Positions 38,546 to 46,479 of a DNA stretch of 64,000 bases are shown here, piece by piece (within the stretch, counting starts at the first letter, position 1; every line of letters starts with the position of its first letter). The translations under genes were made by a program, and so were the position numbers. A model generated the notes under the pieces. It searched no databases, was not told the DNA's origin, and saw nothing but the letters and a program-made list of their open reading frames with translations. Location: positions 77,115 to 141,114 of the forward strand of contig NZ_JAERQM010000006.1 in the NCBI RefSeq assembly GCF_019029495.1. The letters are read 5' to 3'. Source of the stretch: Falsiroseomonas oleicola (lineage in GTDB: Bacteria; Pseudomonadota; Alphaproteobacteria; Acetobacterales; Acetobacteraceae).

Positions 38546-40308
38546 GCGGCCGGGCGATCCTGCGCGGCGATGGCGGCCGGTCCCGGCCGGCACCCCGGGC
38601 GAAGCCGCCAGGCCCCGCTTCGCCCCGCGTCGCATCGCCGGCCACGGGGCCACTGGCCGGGCTGCGCACGGCGCTGCGCGGCGCGCCGCTGTTCCGCCGG
38701 GTGCTGGCGGTGGTGCTGGCGATGTCCTTCGCCCGGCAGGCGGCGCTGCTCGGCATGCCGCTGCTGACCATGCATATCTTCGATGGCGTCACCCAGGGCC
38801 ACAACCTGGACACGCTGCTGGTCCTGTCCATCGCCTTCGTCATCGCGCTCTGCATGGCCGGCGCGCTGCGCGCGCTGCGCGCCGCGCTGATGGCCGCGCT
38901 GTCGGAGGATATCGCCCGCCGCCTGACGCTGGAGGCGCTGCAGGCCGCGGTGCGCAGTGCCCTGCTCGGCAGCCGCCAGCCGGGCATCGCGGCGCTGCAG
39001 GACACGTCGGAGCTGCGCCGCTTCCTGGGCGGCAATACGCTGGCGGACCTGTTCGACATGGCGGCGCTGCCGGTGGCGCTGACGGTGCTGTTCCTGCTGC
39101 ACCCGGTCTATGCCCTGGTGGTGGGCAGCGCCTGCATCATGATGGTGCTGCTCGGCCTGGTGCTGGACCGCACCACGCGGGGCCTGCTGCGGGAGGCCTC
39201 CGAACGGCAATTGCGCCAGGGCGCGGAATTGCAGGGACGGCTGCGGCAAGCCGACATGCTGGAGGGCCTTGGCATGCTCGCCGCGGTGGTGCGGCGCTGG
39301 GAACCCGCCCAGGCCGCCGCGTTGGCGGAGGGTGATCGTGCCCAGGCGCGGGCACGCGCCGTGCGGGGCGTGACCGAATTCGCCTCCTACATGGCGCAGG
39401 GCGCGGTGGTGGTGACTGGGGTGGTGCTGGCGCTGGGCGACCAGGCCTCCCCGGGCTCGATCATCGCGGCGATGATGCTGGCGGGCAGCGCCACCCTGCC
39501 GGTCGCGCGCATCGTGCTGGCCTGGCGGGAATGGGCTTTTGCGAGTCTCGCCTGGCGAAGGTTGCAGGAGCTGTTCCTCGACCATGCGGAGCCGGCGGTG
39601 CGGGCGGTGGAAGCCGGGGCGCCGCCCGGGCTCTGGCTGCGGGAACTGCGCTGGACGCCGCCGGGCGGGCTGCGGCCGGTGCTGGCGGATGTCAGCCTGT
39701 ATTGCCCGCCGGGCAGCATCACCCTGGTCAGCGGGCCGAATGGCACCGGCAAGTCCAGCCTGCTGCGCGCGGCACTCGGCCTGCTGGCGGCGCATGCCGG
39801 CGTGGCGCTGCTGGATGGCCAGGACATGCGCGCGGTGGACCGTGCCGCGATCGGCCCGCGCATCGGCTTCCTGCCGCAGGATGTGCAGTTGCTGGAAGGC
39901 AATGTGCTGCAGAACATCGGCCGCTTCGGGCCGGAGGATGCGGCCGCGGTGGTGGATGCCGCTCGCCTCGCCGGCGCGCATGAGATGATCGGCCGCCTGC
40001 CCCGGGGCTACGAGACGGATGCCGGGCCGAGCGGCGTGCTCTCCATGGGCCAGCGCCGCATGGTGGGCCTCGCCCGCGCGCTGTATGGTGCCCCTGCCCT
40101 GCTCGTCCTGGACGAGCCGGAGGCGGGGCTGGACCAGGCGGGGCGGGAGGCGGTGCGGGATGCGGTGCTCGCCGCCCGCGCCGCAGGCGCCGCCTGCCTG
40201 CTGGTCAGCCACGAGCCAACGCTCTGGACCGGCCATCTGGATCAGATGCTGCATCTGGCGCCGGGCGGGCATTGGCGCAGCGAGGCTGCGGGGGAGATAC
40301 GCGCATGA
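38542..40308 (+). CDS. Type I secretion-type ABC permease/ATPase, second of a tandem pair
   Basis: 588 residues. The membrane half opens with the PrtD-like segment LRTALRGAPLFRRVLAVVLAMSF and has LLTMHIFDGVTQGHNLDTLLVLSIAF, close to classic type I exporters. The ATPase half has Walker A GPNGTGKSSLL, Q-loop GFLPQDVQLLEG, signature VLSMGQRRMVGLARAL, Walker B LLVLDEPEAGLD and H-loop VSHEPTL. Glu follows the Walker B Asp in both ABC proteins, so neither nucleotide site looks dead. Starts in an ATGA overlap with the first ABC gene and ends in an ATGA overlap with the HlyD-type gene. Confidence 0.9.
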   Translation: MSGRAILRGDGGRSRPAPRAKPPGPASPRVASPATGPLAGLRTALRGAPLFRRVLAVVLAMSFARQAALLGMPLLTMHIFDGVTQGHNLDTLLVLSIAFVIALCMAGALRALRAALMAALSEDIARRLTLEALQAAVRSALLGSRQPGIAALQDTSELRRFLGGNTLADLFDMAALPVALTVLFLLHPVYALVVGSACIMMVLLGLVLDRTTRGLLREASERQLRQGAELQGRLRQADMLEGLGMLAAVVRRWEPAQAAALAEGDRAQARARAVRGVTEFASYMAQGAVVVTGVVLALGDQASPGSIIAAMMLAGSATLPVARIVLAWREWAFASLAWRRLQELFLDHAEPAVRAVEAGAPPGLWLRELRWTPPGGLRPVLADVSLYCPPGSITLVSGPNGTGKSSLLRAALGLLAAHAGVALLDGQDMRAVDRAAIGPRIGFLPQDVQLLEGNVLQNIGRFGPEDAAAVVDAARLAGAHEMIGRLPRGYETDAGPSGVLSMGQRRMVGLARALYGAPALLVLDEPEAGLDQAGREAVRDAVLAARAAGAACLLVSHEPTLWTGHLDQMLHLAPGGHWRSEAAGEIRA

Positions 40309-41654
40309 CGGCAAGACTGGCCGGCCCGCCCAGCATGCCCCTGAACTTCGCCGAAGCCGAGGCCGCCGCCGCCACGCCCGATGTCCGGCGGGTGATGCGC
40401 GCGGCGCTGCTGCTGCTGGTGGTGGGCTTCGGCGGGCTGCTGTTCTGGGCCGCGATCACCCCGATCGAACGCGCCGTCGTCGCCCGCGGGGCGCTGGTGG
40501 CGGAGGGCCGGCGCAAATCCATGATGCTGGCCGAGCCGGGCATCCTCCAGGAACTGCTGGTGCGGGAGGGGCAGCGGGTGCAGGCCGGCCAGGTGCTGCT
40601 GCGGCTCGACCCGACCACGGCGGAGGCGAATGCCGCGCAGCTTCGCGCCCAGGCGCGGACGCTCGCCGCCCGCATCGCGCGGCTGCGCGCCGAACAGCAG
40701 GACCAGCGCAGCTTCACCATCCCGGCCGAGATCCAGCGGGCCGCCGCCACCGACCCCTCCCTCGCCGCGATCCTGGTCGCCGAGACCCGCCTGTTCCAGG
40801 CGCGGTGGGAGGCCTTCGACAGCAATACCCGCGTCTATGAACGCCGGGTCGCCGTGCCGCGCGAACAGCTTCTGGCCGCCGGCGCCCAGCGCGCCTCCGC
40901 CGCCGCCCGCGCCAGTTCCGTGCGCGCCGACCTCCAGGGCCTGCGCCCCCTCGCCCAGCAGGGCTTCGCCCGGATGCGGGAGGTGCGGGAACTGGAGCGG
41001 CTGGAGGCGCAAGCGCGCGGCGACATGGGCCTGTATGCGGCGCAGGAAGCACAGTTCCGCCAGGCCATCGCGCAGGCGGAGGCCGAGCTTTCCAGCCTGC
41101 GCCTGACCCGCGCCCAGGACATCGCCCGCGAATTGCAGGAAGCGCAGCAACAGATGGTGGAGGCGGAGCAGCGGCTGCTCTCGGCCGAGAACATCCGCGC
41201 CCGCCGCGACCTGGTGGCCAGCGAACCCGGCATCGTCACCGATATCCGCTTCGTGACGCCCGGCAGCAGCATCACCGATGGCCAGCCGGTGCTGGACCTG
41301 GTGCCGCTGGATGACCGGCTGGTGGTGGAGGCGCGGGTCTCGCCCACGGATGTGGAGCAGTTGCAGGTCGGCCAGCGGGTGAATGTGCGCCTGACCGCGC
41401 TGCGCCAGCGCAGCACGCCGCTGCTGGCGGGCCATCTGACCTATGTCTCCGCCGACCAGCAGACCGATGCCCAGGGGGTGGTGTATTTCCTCGCCCGTGC
41501 CGAGATCGATGCGGCCGAGTTGCGCCGCCTGCCGGAGGTGCGGCTGACCGCAGGCATGCCGACGGAGGTCTTCGTCCTGGGCGAGACGCGCAGCGCGCTG
41601 AACTACCTGGTATCCCCGATCCGGGATTCGCTGCGCCGTTCCCTGCGGGATTGA
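40305..41654 (+). CDS. Type I secretion membrane-fusion protein, HlyD/PrtE family
   Basis: 449 residues. A short cytoplasmic lead and one membrane helix (ALLLLVVGFGGLLFWAAITPIE) are followed by the HlyD start RAVVARGALVAEGRRKSMMLAEPG. A long coiled-coil hairpin runs about 95-300, with the barrel returning at RRDLVASEPGIVTDIRFVTPG and the C-terminal VSPTDVEQLQVGQRVNVRLTA. It bridges the inner-membrane ABC proteins to an outer-membrane channel; no TolC-type gene is in the cluster, so a shared channel elsewhere is probable. GGGGAG lies 9 bases before the ATG at 40305. Confidence 0.92.
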   Translation: MTARLAGPPSMPLNFAEAEAAAATPDVRRVMRAALLLLVVGFGGLLFWAAITPIERAVVARGALVAEGRRKSMMLAEPGILQELLVREGQRVQAGQVLLRLDPTTAEANAAQLRAQARTLAARIARLRAEQQDQRSFTIPAEIQRAAATDPSLAAILVAETRLFQARWEAFDSNTRVYERRVAVPREQLLAAGAQRASAAARASSVRADLQGLRPLAQQGFARMREVRELERLEAQARGDMGLYAAQEAQFRQAIAQAEAELSSLRLTRAQDIARELQEAQQQMVEAEQRLLSAENIRARRDLVASEPGIVTDIRFVTPGSSITDGQPVLDLVPLDDRLVVEARVSPTDVEQLQVGQRVNVRLTALRQRSTPLLAGHLTYVSADQQTDAQGVVYFLARAEIDAAELRRLPEVRLTAGMPTEVFVLGETRSALNYLVSPIRDSLRRSLRD

Positions 41655-41667
41655 AGCACAGTTCCGG

Positions 41668-42030
41668 TCAAACGGCGCAGAGCCGGCCAAGCATCGCGGT
41701 GAGCTCCGCAGGGTCGTAGGGCTTGGCCAGCACCATGGCGTGCTGGTGCCCGGGCGGCAGGCCAGAGGCGCCGTAGCCGGTGGCGATCACATAGGGAATG
41801 CCGCGCGCGGCCAGAATATCCGCCACCGGGGTAGAGGTCTCCCCGGCCAGATTCAGGTCGAGCACCACCGCATCCGGACGTTCGCCGGTCGCCAGCAACT
41901 GCAATGCCTCATCCACCGTGGCCGCCGGCCCCAGCACCTGGAAGCCGGCATCGAGCAGCGCATCCTCCACCAACATGGCGACGAGGGCCTCATCCTCCAC
42001 GACGAGGACCTTCCTGATCACACCCGACAT
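41668..42030 (-). CDS. Single-domain response regulator (receiver only)
   Basis: 120 residues, one receiver domain with nothing after it. Acidic pocket in KVLVVEDEALVAMLVEDALLD, phospho-Asp in DAVVLDLNLAGE, Thr in VIATGYG, Lys in VLAKPYDP. This CheY-like type, with the ATGYG motif, is common as a stand-alone partner of HWE/HisKA_2 kinases in alphaproteobacteria. ATG 42030 is chosen over GTG 42033 because GGAG is 6 bases upstream of it. Convergent with the HlyD-type gene, only 13 bases apart. Confidence 0.9.
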   Translation of the reverse strand: MSGVIRKVLVVEDEALVAMLVEDALLDAGFQVLGPAATVDEALQLLATGERPDAVVLDLNLAGETSTPVADILAARGIPYVIATGYGASGLPPGHQHAMVLAKPYDPAELTAMLGRLCAV

Positions 42031-42164
42031 CACCTACTCCGTCTGCCCATGGCATCGCGCACCTTGAACGCGAGCATCGCCCCGACGTTCCAATCGCATG
42101 TTGCCCTCCGCATCATGCCAGCTTCGGGTTTCGCCTATAATTCAGACCGTTTCAGGGCGTGCTG
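42031..42164 (-). promoter_or_regulatory. Upstream region of the single-domain regulator
   Basis: 134 bases between the regulator and the cyclotransferase-like gene, both on the minus strand. Mildly AT-enriched (around 42110-42160, GGGTTTCGCCTATAATTCAG on the plus strand). It probably holds the regulator's promoter; no clear operator seen. Confidence 0.35.
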
Positions 42165-42512
42165 TCAGGGGCGTGCGCGCAGGGAGGCATGCGCCATCCA
42201 GGCCCAGACGGGTCCATGATCGCGCCCACCGATCCGCAGGCGCTGGGGACGCAGCCGATAGGCCGGTCCCTCATAGGCCATCAGCCGGCGCAGCGGCGCG
42301 CCCGCCAGGCGGAGGACAAGCCCCTCCACCAGGCCACCGCGATCACGCACCAGCATCGGCCAGGGCGTGCCGCGCAGCCGCGCGCGGCGCCATCCCCTCA
42401 GCCGCGCCGGGCGCAACGCCCGGGCGGGGAACCGCCGCCCGGCCTTCGCGTGCAGCACCGCCCGGTCGAGCAGCGAGCCATAGAGAAAGACCTCAATGCC
42501 CGGCGTTGTCAC
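42165..42512 (-). CDS. Gamma-glutamylcyclotransferase-like (AIG2-like) protein
   Basis: 115 residues of the GGCT/AIG2 fold. The substrate-binding VFLYGSLLD lies at residues 8-16, and the catalytic-Glu region is LMAYEGPAYRLRPQRL. The family cleaves gamma-glutamyl amides to 5-oxoproline, but many small bacterial members are uncharacterised. Very Arg-rich in the middle. Its start lies 20 bases inside the end of the phosphomutase gene, so it is the third gene of the galU-phosphomutase group. Confidence 0.8.
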   Translation of the reverse strand: MTTPGIEVFLYGSLLDRAVLHAKAGRRFPARALRPARLRGWRRARLRGTPWPMLVRDRGGLVEGLVLRLAGAPLRRLMAYEGPAYRLRPQRLRIGGRDHGPVWAWMAHASLRARP

Positions 42513-43905
42513 CCGAGAAATCCGGCACCGGCAGGCCGGAGGCCTGGAGTTGGCGGGCGATATCGGCCTTCAGCCGGTCGAGCCCGGCCTCCGACGACGC
42601 CTCCGCCCGCGCCACCAGCACCGCCTGGGTGTTGGAGGCGCGCAGCAGCCACCAGCCATCCTCGGTCAGCACCCGCACGCCATCCACGTCCTGCACCTTT
42701 GCGCCCTCATCGGCCAGGCGCTGCTTCACCTCGGTGATGACGCCGAACTTGCGCGTATCGGCGCAGTCGAAGCGCAGCTCCGGCGTGTTGATGACCTGCG
42801 GCAGGCCGGCGCGCATCTGGCCCAGGCTCTCCGCGCTGCGGGCGATGATGCCGAGCAGGCGGATGGCGGAATAGGGCGCGTCGTCGAAGCCGTACCACTT
42901 GTCGGCGAAGAAGATATGGCCGGACATCTCGCCGGCCAGCGGGCTGCCGGTCTCGGCCATCTTGGACTTGATGAGCGAATGGCCGGTCTTCCACATCAGC
43001 GGCGTGCCGCCGGCCTTGGCGATCTCGTCGAACAGCACCTGGCTGGCCTTCACATCGGCGATGATCACGCCGCCCGGCTTCGACTTCAGCACATCGCGCG
43101 TCAGCACCACCAGAAGCTGGTCCCCGAACAGGATATGGCCGTCGCCATCCACCACGCCGATGCGGTCCGCATCGCCGTCGAAGGCGATGCCGAGGTCGGC
43201 GCCCTGCTTCGCCACCTCCGCGATGATCTGTTCCAGGTTCCTGGCGACCGTCGGGTCCGGATGATGCGCCGGGAAGGTGCCGTCGATGCTGCCATTGATG
43301 ATGTAATGCGTGCCCGGCAGTTGCGCCGTCAGCAGCTTGACGATCTCGGCACCCGAGCCATTGCCCGGGTCCCAGACCACCTTCAGGGCACGCTCGCCGC
43401 CATCCCAGTCCTGCATCATGCGCGCGACATAGCGTTCGGAGACGTCGACCTGCTCATCGGTGCCGACGGCGTTGGGCACCACATCGCCCTCCGCCGCCAT
43501 GCGGCCGATCTCCTGGATCTGCGCGCCATAGAAGGGCTTGCCGCCCAGCATCATCTTGAAGCCGTTGTAGTCGGGCGGGTTGTGGCTGCCCGTGACCATG
43601 ATCGCGCCATCCGCCTTCAGGGCGTAGGAGGCGAAGTACAGCATTGGCGTCGGCCCACAGCCGATCCGCGCCACCTGCAGGCCACAGGCGCGCAAGCCCG
43701 CGACGAGCTGCGCCTCCATCTCCGGCGAGGACAGCCGGCCATCATAGCCCACCGCGACCTTGGTCCCGCCGGCGCGCGACACCATGGTGCCGAAGCATCG
43801 GCCGATGGCGAAGGCGTCTTCCGGATGCAGGGTCTGCCCGACGATGCCACGGATGTCGTATTCGCGCAGCGAGGTCGGGTCGAAGCGGTGGTTGAAGGCG
43901 GTCAT
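42493..43905 (-). CDS. Phosphomannomutase/phosphoglucomutase
   Basis: 470 residues of the alpha-D-phosphohexomutase family (AlgC/ManB type). Start LREYDIRGIVGQTLHPEDAF, phospho-Ser loop IMVTGSHNPPDYNGFKMM, metal loop AFDGDADRIGVVDG, sugar loop AGEMSGHIFFADKWYGFDD, and a C-terminal phosphate loop region (RASNTQAVLVARAEA). It interconverts hexose 1- and 6-phosphates, supplying mannose or glucose 1-phosphate for the sugar nucleotides used by the nearby glycan cluster; galU is just upstream. Confidence 0.93.
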   Translation of the reverse strand: MTAFNHRFDPTSLREYDIRGIVGQTLHPEDAFAIGRCFGTMVSRAGGTKVAVGYDGRLSSPEMEAQLVAGLRACGLQVARIGCGPTPMLYFASYALKADGAIMVTGSHNPPDYNGFKMMLGGKPFYGAQIQEIGRMAAEGDVVPNAVGTDEQVDVSERYVARMMQDWDGGERALKVVWDPGNGSGAEIVKLLTAQLPGTHYIINGSIDGTFPAHHPDPTVARNLEQIIAEVAKQGADLGIAFDGDADRIGVVDGDGHILFGDQLLVVLTRDVLKSKPGGVIIADVKASQVLFDEIAKAGGTPLMWKTGHSLIKSKMAETGSPLAGEMSGHIFFADKWYGFDDAPYSAIRLLGIIARSAESLGQMRAGLPQVINTPELRFDCADTRKFGVITEVKQRLADEGAKVQDVDGVRVLTEDGWWLLRASNTQAVLVARAEASSEAGLDRLKADIARQLQASGLPVPDFSGDNAGH

Positions 43906-43960
43906 CTTCGGCTGGCTTCCCGGGAACTGTGGAGAGGGCGTCTTGCGGCCGGCGGCGCCT

Positions 43961-44833
43961 TTACTGCGCGTACTTCTTCAGGATCGCCTGCATCTCCGGC
44001 GCCATGTCCGGGCGCGACAGGGCGAAGGCGACCTGGGCTTCCAGGTATCCGGCCTTGTTGCCGCAGTCGAAGCGCCGGCCCTCATACAACACACCATGGA
44101 AGGGCTGGGTTCCGATCAGCTTGGCCATGCTGTCGGTCAGCTGGATCTCCCCGCCCGCGCCCTTTTCCTGCGTCGCCAGGAAGCCCATCACCTCCGGCAT
44201 CAGCACATAGCGGCCGATGACGGTCAGGTTGGACGGCGCCTTCTCGACCGGCGGCTTTTCCACCAGGCCCTTGACCTCGACCAGATTGCCCGTGGTGGCG
44301 CCCGGGTCGATGACGCCGTAGGAGGAAACGCGCTCCTTCGGCACTTCCTCGATGGCCACCACATTGCCGCCGGTCTCGTTATAGGCGTCGACCAGCTGCT
44401 TGGTGCAGGAGACATCGCAGAGCATCAGGTCATCCGGCAGGAGGATGGCGAAGGGCTCATCCGCCACGAAGGCGCGGGCGCACCAGATGGCGTGCCCGAG
44501 GCCCAGCGGCACCTGCTGGCGGGTGGAGACGACGGAGCCGGGCGGCAGCGCCTGTTCGCGCAGCATGGCCAGTTCCTTGGCCTTATTGCGCTCCGTCAGG
44601 GTGCGCTCCAGCTCATAGGCGATGTCGAACTGGTCCACGAGCATGGTCTTGCCGCGGCCGGTGACGAAGCAGAATTCCTCGATCCCCGCGGCCCGCGCCT
44701 CCTCCACCGCGTATTGGATCAGCGGCTTGTCCACGACAGGCAGCATTTCCTTCGCCATCTGCTTGGTGGCGGGCAGGAAGCGCGTGCCGAGACCGGCGAC
44801 GGGCAGGACGGCCTTGCGGAGCGGCTTGCGCAC
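43961..44833 (-). CDS. galU: UTP-glucose-1-phosphate uridylyltransferase
   Basis: 290 residues. RKAVLPVAGLGTRFLPATKQMAKEMLPVVDKPLIQYAVEEA is the GalU signature (positions 6-45), followed by FAILLPDDLMLC, YGVIDPGATTG, VEKPP and GEIQLTDSM. It makes UDP-glucose for envelope glycans and, via the phosphomutase downstream, feeds on glucose 1-phosphate. The start is the GTG at 44833 with AGAGGA about 9 bases upstream; the frame extends to 44974 but without family sequence. Confidence 0.93.
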   Translation of the reverse strand: MRKPLRKAVLPVAGLGTRFLPATKQMAKEMLPVVDKPLIQYAVEEARAAGIEEFCFVTGRGKTMLVDQFDIAYELERTLTERNKAKELAMLREQALPPGSVVSTRQQVPLGLGHAIWCARAFVADEPFAILLPDDLMLCDVSCTKQLVDAYNETGGNVVAIEEVPKERVSSYGVIDPGATTGNLVEVKGLVEKPPVEKAPSNLTVIGRYVLMPEVMGFLATQEKGAGGEIQLTDSMAKLIGTQPFHGVLYEGRRFDCGNKAGYLEAQVAFALSRPDMAPEMQAILKKYAQ

Positions 44834-44915
44834 GGATGGAAATCCTCTGTCGGTTGGACGGCGAAGGAGTGCCACGCCCGGTGATGTGCGTCCACCGCGC
44901 GGGTGGGTGCCCGCG

Positions 44916-45602
44916 TCAGGGCAGCAACGTATCCCGGGCCTCGTTGAGGCGGGAGGCCAGCCAGTCCGAACCACCCTGGTCCGGATGCGCCGACCGCATC
45001 AGGCGCCGATGCGCCGCGCGGATCGCCTGTTCCGTGGCGCCTTCCGCCAGACCCAGCACCGCCAGCGCCTCCGCCCGCGTCATCGGCCCGGCGGAGGGCG
45101 GCGGCGTGTCGAGGCGCCATTCCGGGTGGCTGCGGTCCAGCCAGGCCTCCAGCAGCGGCACGCCTTCCGGGTCCAGCGCCGCCAACTCGGCCAGCAGGGC
45201 CAGCAGCGTCGGCAGGTCGAGATCGGCCAGTTCCGCGCCGCGATATGCCCCCGCCTTCACCCGCCCGGTCATGCGCCCCGTATCATGGTCCAGCGTCATC
45301 GCCAGATGCGCGGTTTCCACATCCGAAGCCTGGCCCGCGCTGGCCGCGCCGCCACGGGCGAAGGTGCCCGCGGCACGCCGCGCCTGCCACCAGCGCCAGC
45401 CGACCGGGCCCAACAGCGCCAGCGCCCAGAAGGCCTGGGGCCCGCGCCCGCTGGCCAACAGCGCCGCCATCAGCACCAGGCCGAGCCCGCCGGCGAACAG
45501 CGCCAGCGCCGCCTTCACCTGGCCCGGCTTCGCCTCCACGAACAGCTTCGTCAGCGCCAGCAGACCGACGAGCAGCAGCAGGCCCAGCGCGATCCAGACC
45601 AT
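44916..45602 (-). CDS. Membrane-anchored J-domain protein
   Basis: 228 residues. Two or three N-terminal hydrophobic helices (VWIALGLLLLVGLLALTKLF, AALALFAGGLGLVLMAALLA, a shorter AFWALALLGPVGWRWW) anchor it. A middle helical part contains DVETAHLAMTLDHDTGRMTG, as in DnaJ-like membrane proteins of alphaproteobacteria. The C-terminus is a compact J-domain (MTRAEALAVLGLAEGATEQAIRAAHRRLMRSAHPDQGGSDWLA) with the essential HPD present. It would recruit DnaK to the inner membrane. Confidence 0.87.
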   Translation of the reverse strand: MVWIALGLLLLVGLLALTKLFVEAKPGQVKAALALFAGGLGLVLMAALLASGRGPQAFWALALLGPVGWRWWQARRAAGTFARGGAASAGQASDVETAHLAMTLDHDTGRMTGRVKAGAYRGAELADLDLPTLLALLAELAALDPEGVPLLEAWLDRSHPEWRLDTPPPSAGPMTRAEALAVLGLAEGATEQAIRAAHRRLMRSAHPDQGGSDWLASRLNEARDTLLP

Positions 45603-45712
45603 GCCTCAGAGCCTGTAAAAGGATCGAGCTTGAGCATGAATGCCCGTGGAAGGCATTTGACATTTTCCTGCCATTTGGCCGCTTTCGGGCATTAATTCAC
45701 AAGCTCTCAGGC
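45603..45712. repeat. Compound inverted repeat, MITE-like
   Basis: The gap between the J-domain and VWA genes is flanked by a 17-base imperfect inverted repeat: 45603-45619 and 45696-45712 match at 14 of 17 positions, both starting GCCT and continuing AGAGC-TGT-AA. Inside, AATGCCCG (45639-45646) pairs perfectly with CGGGCATT (45686-45693). The outer right arm covers the VWA stop codon. It could be a small mobile repeat or a large stem-loop at the 3' end of the VWA transcript. Confidence 0.5.
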
Positions 45713-46411
45713 GCCGCGCGGGCTGGGAAGCTGGCCGGCGATGGCGCGCGCCGCCGCCCCGCCGAGCCGCTGGAGGGCCGGCCTGCCCCCGGCGGCGAAG
45801 ACCGCGACCGCCCGCAGCAGGTCGCGCAGTGCCGTGGCGCTGGTCGCGTCGAAGGGTGCCCAGGCGCCACCCGAAAGCTGCGCCACCTGGCGCAGCGCGT
45901 TGCGCGCCACAGGATCCCCGCCTTCCTGGAAGCAGAACACCGGCAGGCCGCGCAGGCCGAGCTGGCCGGCGACATGGCAGGCGGCGTCCACATCCTCCTC
46001 GAAGGCATCGCCGATGAAGACCAGGGCATTGACCCGCTGGCGCTGGGTTTCCGCCAAAGCGTGCTTCAGCAGGCGTTCGACCTGGGTCTGGCCGCCGAGG
46101 CAGGTCACCGCCGTCATCCGCTGCGCCAGGTCCCGCGCATTGGTCAGGAAGGGGGTCGCGGCGAATTCACGGTAGCCGCGGTAATAGGCCAGGCTGACGG
46201 CCAGCCCACCGATCTCCCGCACCGCACCGAACATCTCCGCCTGGAGGTGGCAGGCGCGGTCCCAGCTCGGCTGGCGGCTGGCCGTCGCATCCATGGCGAA
46301 GATCAGCCGGCCGAGGCTGCCGCGCGCCGGCGCCACCGCGGGCATGGCCTCGACCTTGCGGAGAAAGGCGGCGACGGCCTGGGAGCCGGTTTTGTCGGGC
46401 AGGCTGGTCAT
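45707..46411 (-). CDS. VWA-domain protein
   Basis: 234 residues from ATG 46411; a GTG at 46465 would add 18 residues and is possible, as neither start has a strong ribosome site. A von Willebrand type A-like fold is suggested by LIFAMDATASRQPSWDRA, a DxTxS metal-binding (MIDAS) loop, and by the later VNALVFIGDAFEEDVDA strand. No signal peptide or membrane helix. Such cytoplasmic VWA proteins often act as scaffolds with ATPases; no AAA partner is adjacent here. It follows the M20 amidohydrolase gene on the same strand. Confidence 0.75.
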   Translation of the reverse strand: MTSLPDKTGSQAVAAFLRKVEAMPAVAPARGSLGRLIFAMDATASRQPSWDRACHLQAEMFGAVREIGGLAVSLAYYRGYREFAATPFLTNARDLAQRMTAVTCLGGQTQVERLLKHALAETQRQRVNALVFIGDAFEEDVDAACHVAGQLGLRGLPVFCFQEGGDPVARNALRQVAQLSGGAWAPFDATSATALRDLLRAVAVFAAGGRPALQRLGGAAARAIAGQLPSPRGA

Positions 46412-46479
46412 GGGGGAGATGTGGGGGCGGAGGGGGCGGATCGCCAGGGTTCGCGGCCCCGGCACTGATCCGCCCCGCC

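Noticed and set aside
36758-38653. Long minus-strand frames over the ABC exporter genes
   Set aside because: Antisense shadows; the plus strand has complete Walker, signature and H-loop motifs.
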